A stretch of DNA of 33,722 bases from Eisenbergiella tayi (GTDB taxonomy: Bacteria > Bacillota > Clostridia > Lachnospirales > Lachnospiraceae), in assembly GCF_001881565.1 (NCBI RefSeq), contig NZ_MPDJ01000003.1:71734-105455 (forward strand), in the 5' to 3' direction. Made by a program: the position numbers and the translations under genes. Of the stretch, positions 32,738 to 33,722 are shown piece by piece. The notes under the pieces are model-generated. The model was given only the letters and a program-made list of their open reading frames with translations, ran no database searches and had not been told where the DNA came from. The stretch's first letter is position 1; each line of letters starts with the position of its first letter.

Positions 32738-33577
32738 ATGAGTTATAAAATTGTAGTGGATAGCTGTTGTGAATTACCTGAAGAATTAAAAGGAGATCCC
32801 CGCTTTGAAATAGTCCCTCTGGGAATAGAAGTGGGTGATTGGCATATCCAGGACGACGCCGGCTTCAACCAGGCGGAATTCCTGAAAAAAGTGGCGGAAT
32901 GCCCCACATGCCCCCGTTCTTCCTGTCCATCTCCTGATAGATACAAACAGAGTTTTGACTGTGACGCGGATCATATCTATGTTGTTACTTTGTCTGCAAA
33001 CCTGAGCGGCAGCCATAACAGCGCTGTCCTGGGAAAAAATCTGTATGAAGAAAAGCACAAAGACAAGAAAATCCATGTGGTGGACTCCAGGTCCGCTTCC
33101 TGCGGGGAGGCACAGATCGCCCTGAAGGCCATGGAACTGGAGGAGCAGGGCCTGTCCTTTGAAGAGATAGTGAAGAGGCTGGAAGATTTCCGTGACGAAA
33201 TGAACACATATTTTGTCCTGAACAATCTGGAAACCCTGCGCAAAAACGGCCGTCTTACAGGCGTAAAGGCGCTGGTGGCTTCCACTCTCAATATAAAGCC
33301 CGTTATGGGCGCAACGGCGGAGGGAACCATTATCCAGCTAGGACAGGCCATCGGCTTCAAGAAAGCCCTGCAGAAGCTGGCGGATACTGTTGTCCAGGGG
33401 ACGAAGAACCCTCAGAAAAAATGCCTTATGATCACCCACTGCAACAATCCGGCCAAGGCCGAGAGCGTGCGGCAGATGATTCTGGAAAAGGTTCAGTTTG
33501 CCGATTCCAGAATTCTGGACACTGCAGGAATCAGCAGCATGTATGCCAATGACGGCGGTATTATTATTGCAGTATAA
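32738..33577 (+). CDS. DegV family fatty-acid-binding protein
   Basis: 279 residues, standard for the family. KIVVDSCCELPEEL at the start, TLSANLSGSHNSA (about 89-101) and VVDSRSASCGEAQIAL are DegV signatures. The LETLRKNGRLTGVKALVAS segment and LNIKPVM follow. Family members bind a fatty acid between two domains, and some (FakB) deliver it to fatty-acid kinase FakA for phospholipid synthesis. No fakA gene is in view. GGAGG precedes ATG 32738. A complex hairpin terminator follows. Confidence 0.93.
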   Translation: MSYKIVVDSCCELPEELKGDPRFEIVPLGIEVGDWHIQDDAGFNQAEFLKKVAECPTCPRSSCPSPDRYKQSFDCDADHIYVVTLSANLSGSHNSAVLGKNLYEEKHKDKKIHVVDSRSASCGEAQIALKAMELEEQGLSFEEIVKRLEDFRDEMNTYFVLNNLETLRKNGRLTGVKALVASTLNIKPVMGATAEGTIIQLGQAIGFKKALQKLADTVVQGTKNPQKKCLMITHCNNPAKAESVRQMILEKVQFADSRILDTAGISSMYANDGGIIIAV

Positions 33578-33609
33578 AATCATTGGGAAATAAGAAAACA
33601 GCAAGAAGG

Positions 33610-33647
33610 GGCTGTCGGTTAATACCAATTTTTAACCTCTGACAGCC
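33610..33647 (+). terminator. First hairpin after the DegV gene
   Basis: GGCTGTC (33610-33616) pairs with GACAGCC (33641-33647), with GGTTA and TAACC continuing the stem. No T run follows it directly; it may assist the next hairpin. Confidence 0.5.
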
Positions 33648-33650
33648 AGT

Positions 33651-33722
33651 AAGGAGACAATCCCATAGAATCCGGGCTTTTTTTAAGCCGGAATTCTCTA
33701 TGGGACTGTCTCTTCCTTTTTT
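33651..33722 (+). terminator. Long hairpin terminator at the window end
   Basis: AAGGAGACA pairs with TGTCTCTTCC, TCCCATAGA with TCTATGGGA, and TCCGG with CCGGA, around a GCTTTTTTTAAGC tip, ending in TTTTTT at the window edge. It probably ends DegV transcription. Confidence 0.75.

Overview
The window looks like a chromosomal stretch of a spore-forming, gut-type member of the Lachnospiraceae (Bacillota, Clostridia). I infer this from the moderate GC (about 50% by eye), strong AGGAGG ribosome sites, several TTG/GTG starts, an LplABC-type sugar transporter with no local ATPase, YesM/YesN-type sensing, a SpoVAE-type spore protein behind a forespore (sigma-G) promoter, and DUF5721, DUF3810 and DegV proteins. 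The genus cannot be fixed from sequence reading alone.

Layout. Positions 1-3760 hold housekeeping genes: the end of a RidA protein, an overlapping shikimate-kinase-like gene, a DMT permease, a convergent TauE-type permease and a DUF3810 membrane protein with a HELAH motif. Positions 3803-18648 are one long plus-strand sugar locus: two permeases, a binding lipoprotein, an internal terminator, a large glycoside hydrolase of uncertain family, a GH38 alpha-mannosidase, a second binding lipoprotein, a YesM-type kinase and a YesN-type AraC regulator. A 21-bp-spaced direct repeat lies over the promoter of this locus. A GH2 beta-mannosidase stands apart at 24543-27011. Together these suggest import and trimming of mannose-containing oligosaccharides such as N-glycan cores.

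Positions 18649-19744 form an accessory insert: a PBECR4-type nuclease-like gene (minus strand) preceded by a perfect-consensus promoter, a structured RNA of about 175 nt and a terminator-like hairpin. This is the layout of a type III (RNA-protein) toxin-antitoxin pair, but the RNA has no long tandem repeats. It is the best candidate for an undescribed system here.

Positions 19671-24318 carry an orphan spoVAE, an OmpR/HK two-component pair, a 356-bp near-perfect palindrome, and a lipoprotein that shares a promoter motif with the two-component operon. Positions 27167-32521 are minus-strand: a regulator with two GntR DNA-binding domains, a toroid (squalene-cyclase-like) protein, and a tightly overlapping four-gene operon (ParB-like, DUF5721, AraC, AraC). 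A DegV protein with a complex terminator closes the window. I saw no tRNA, rRNA, CRISPR array, transposase or phage structural genes.
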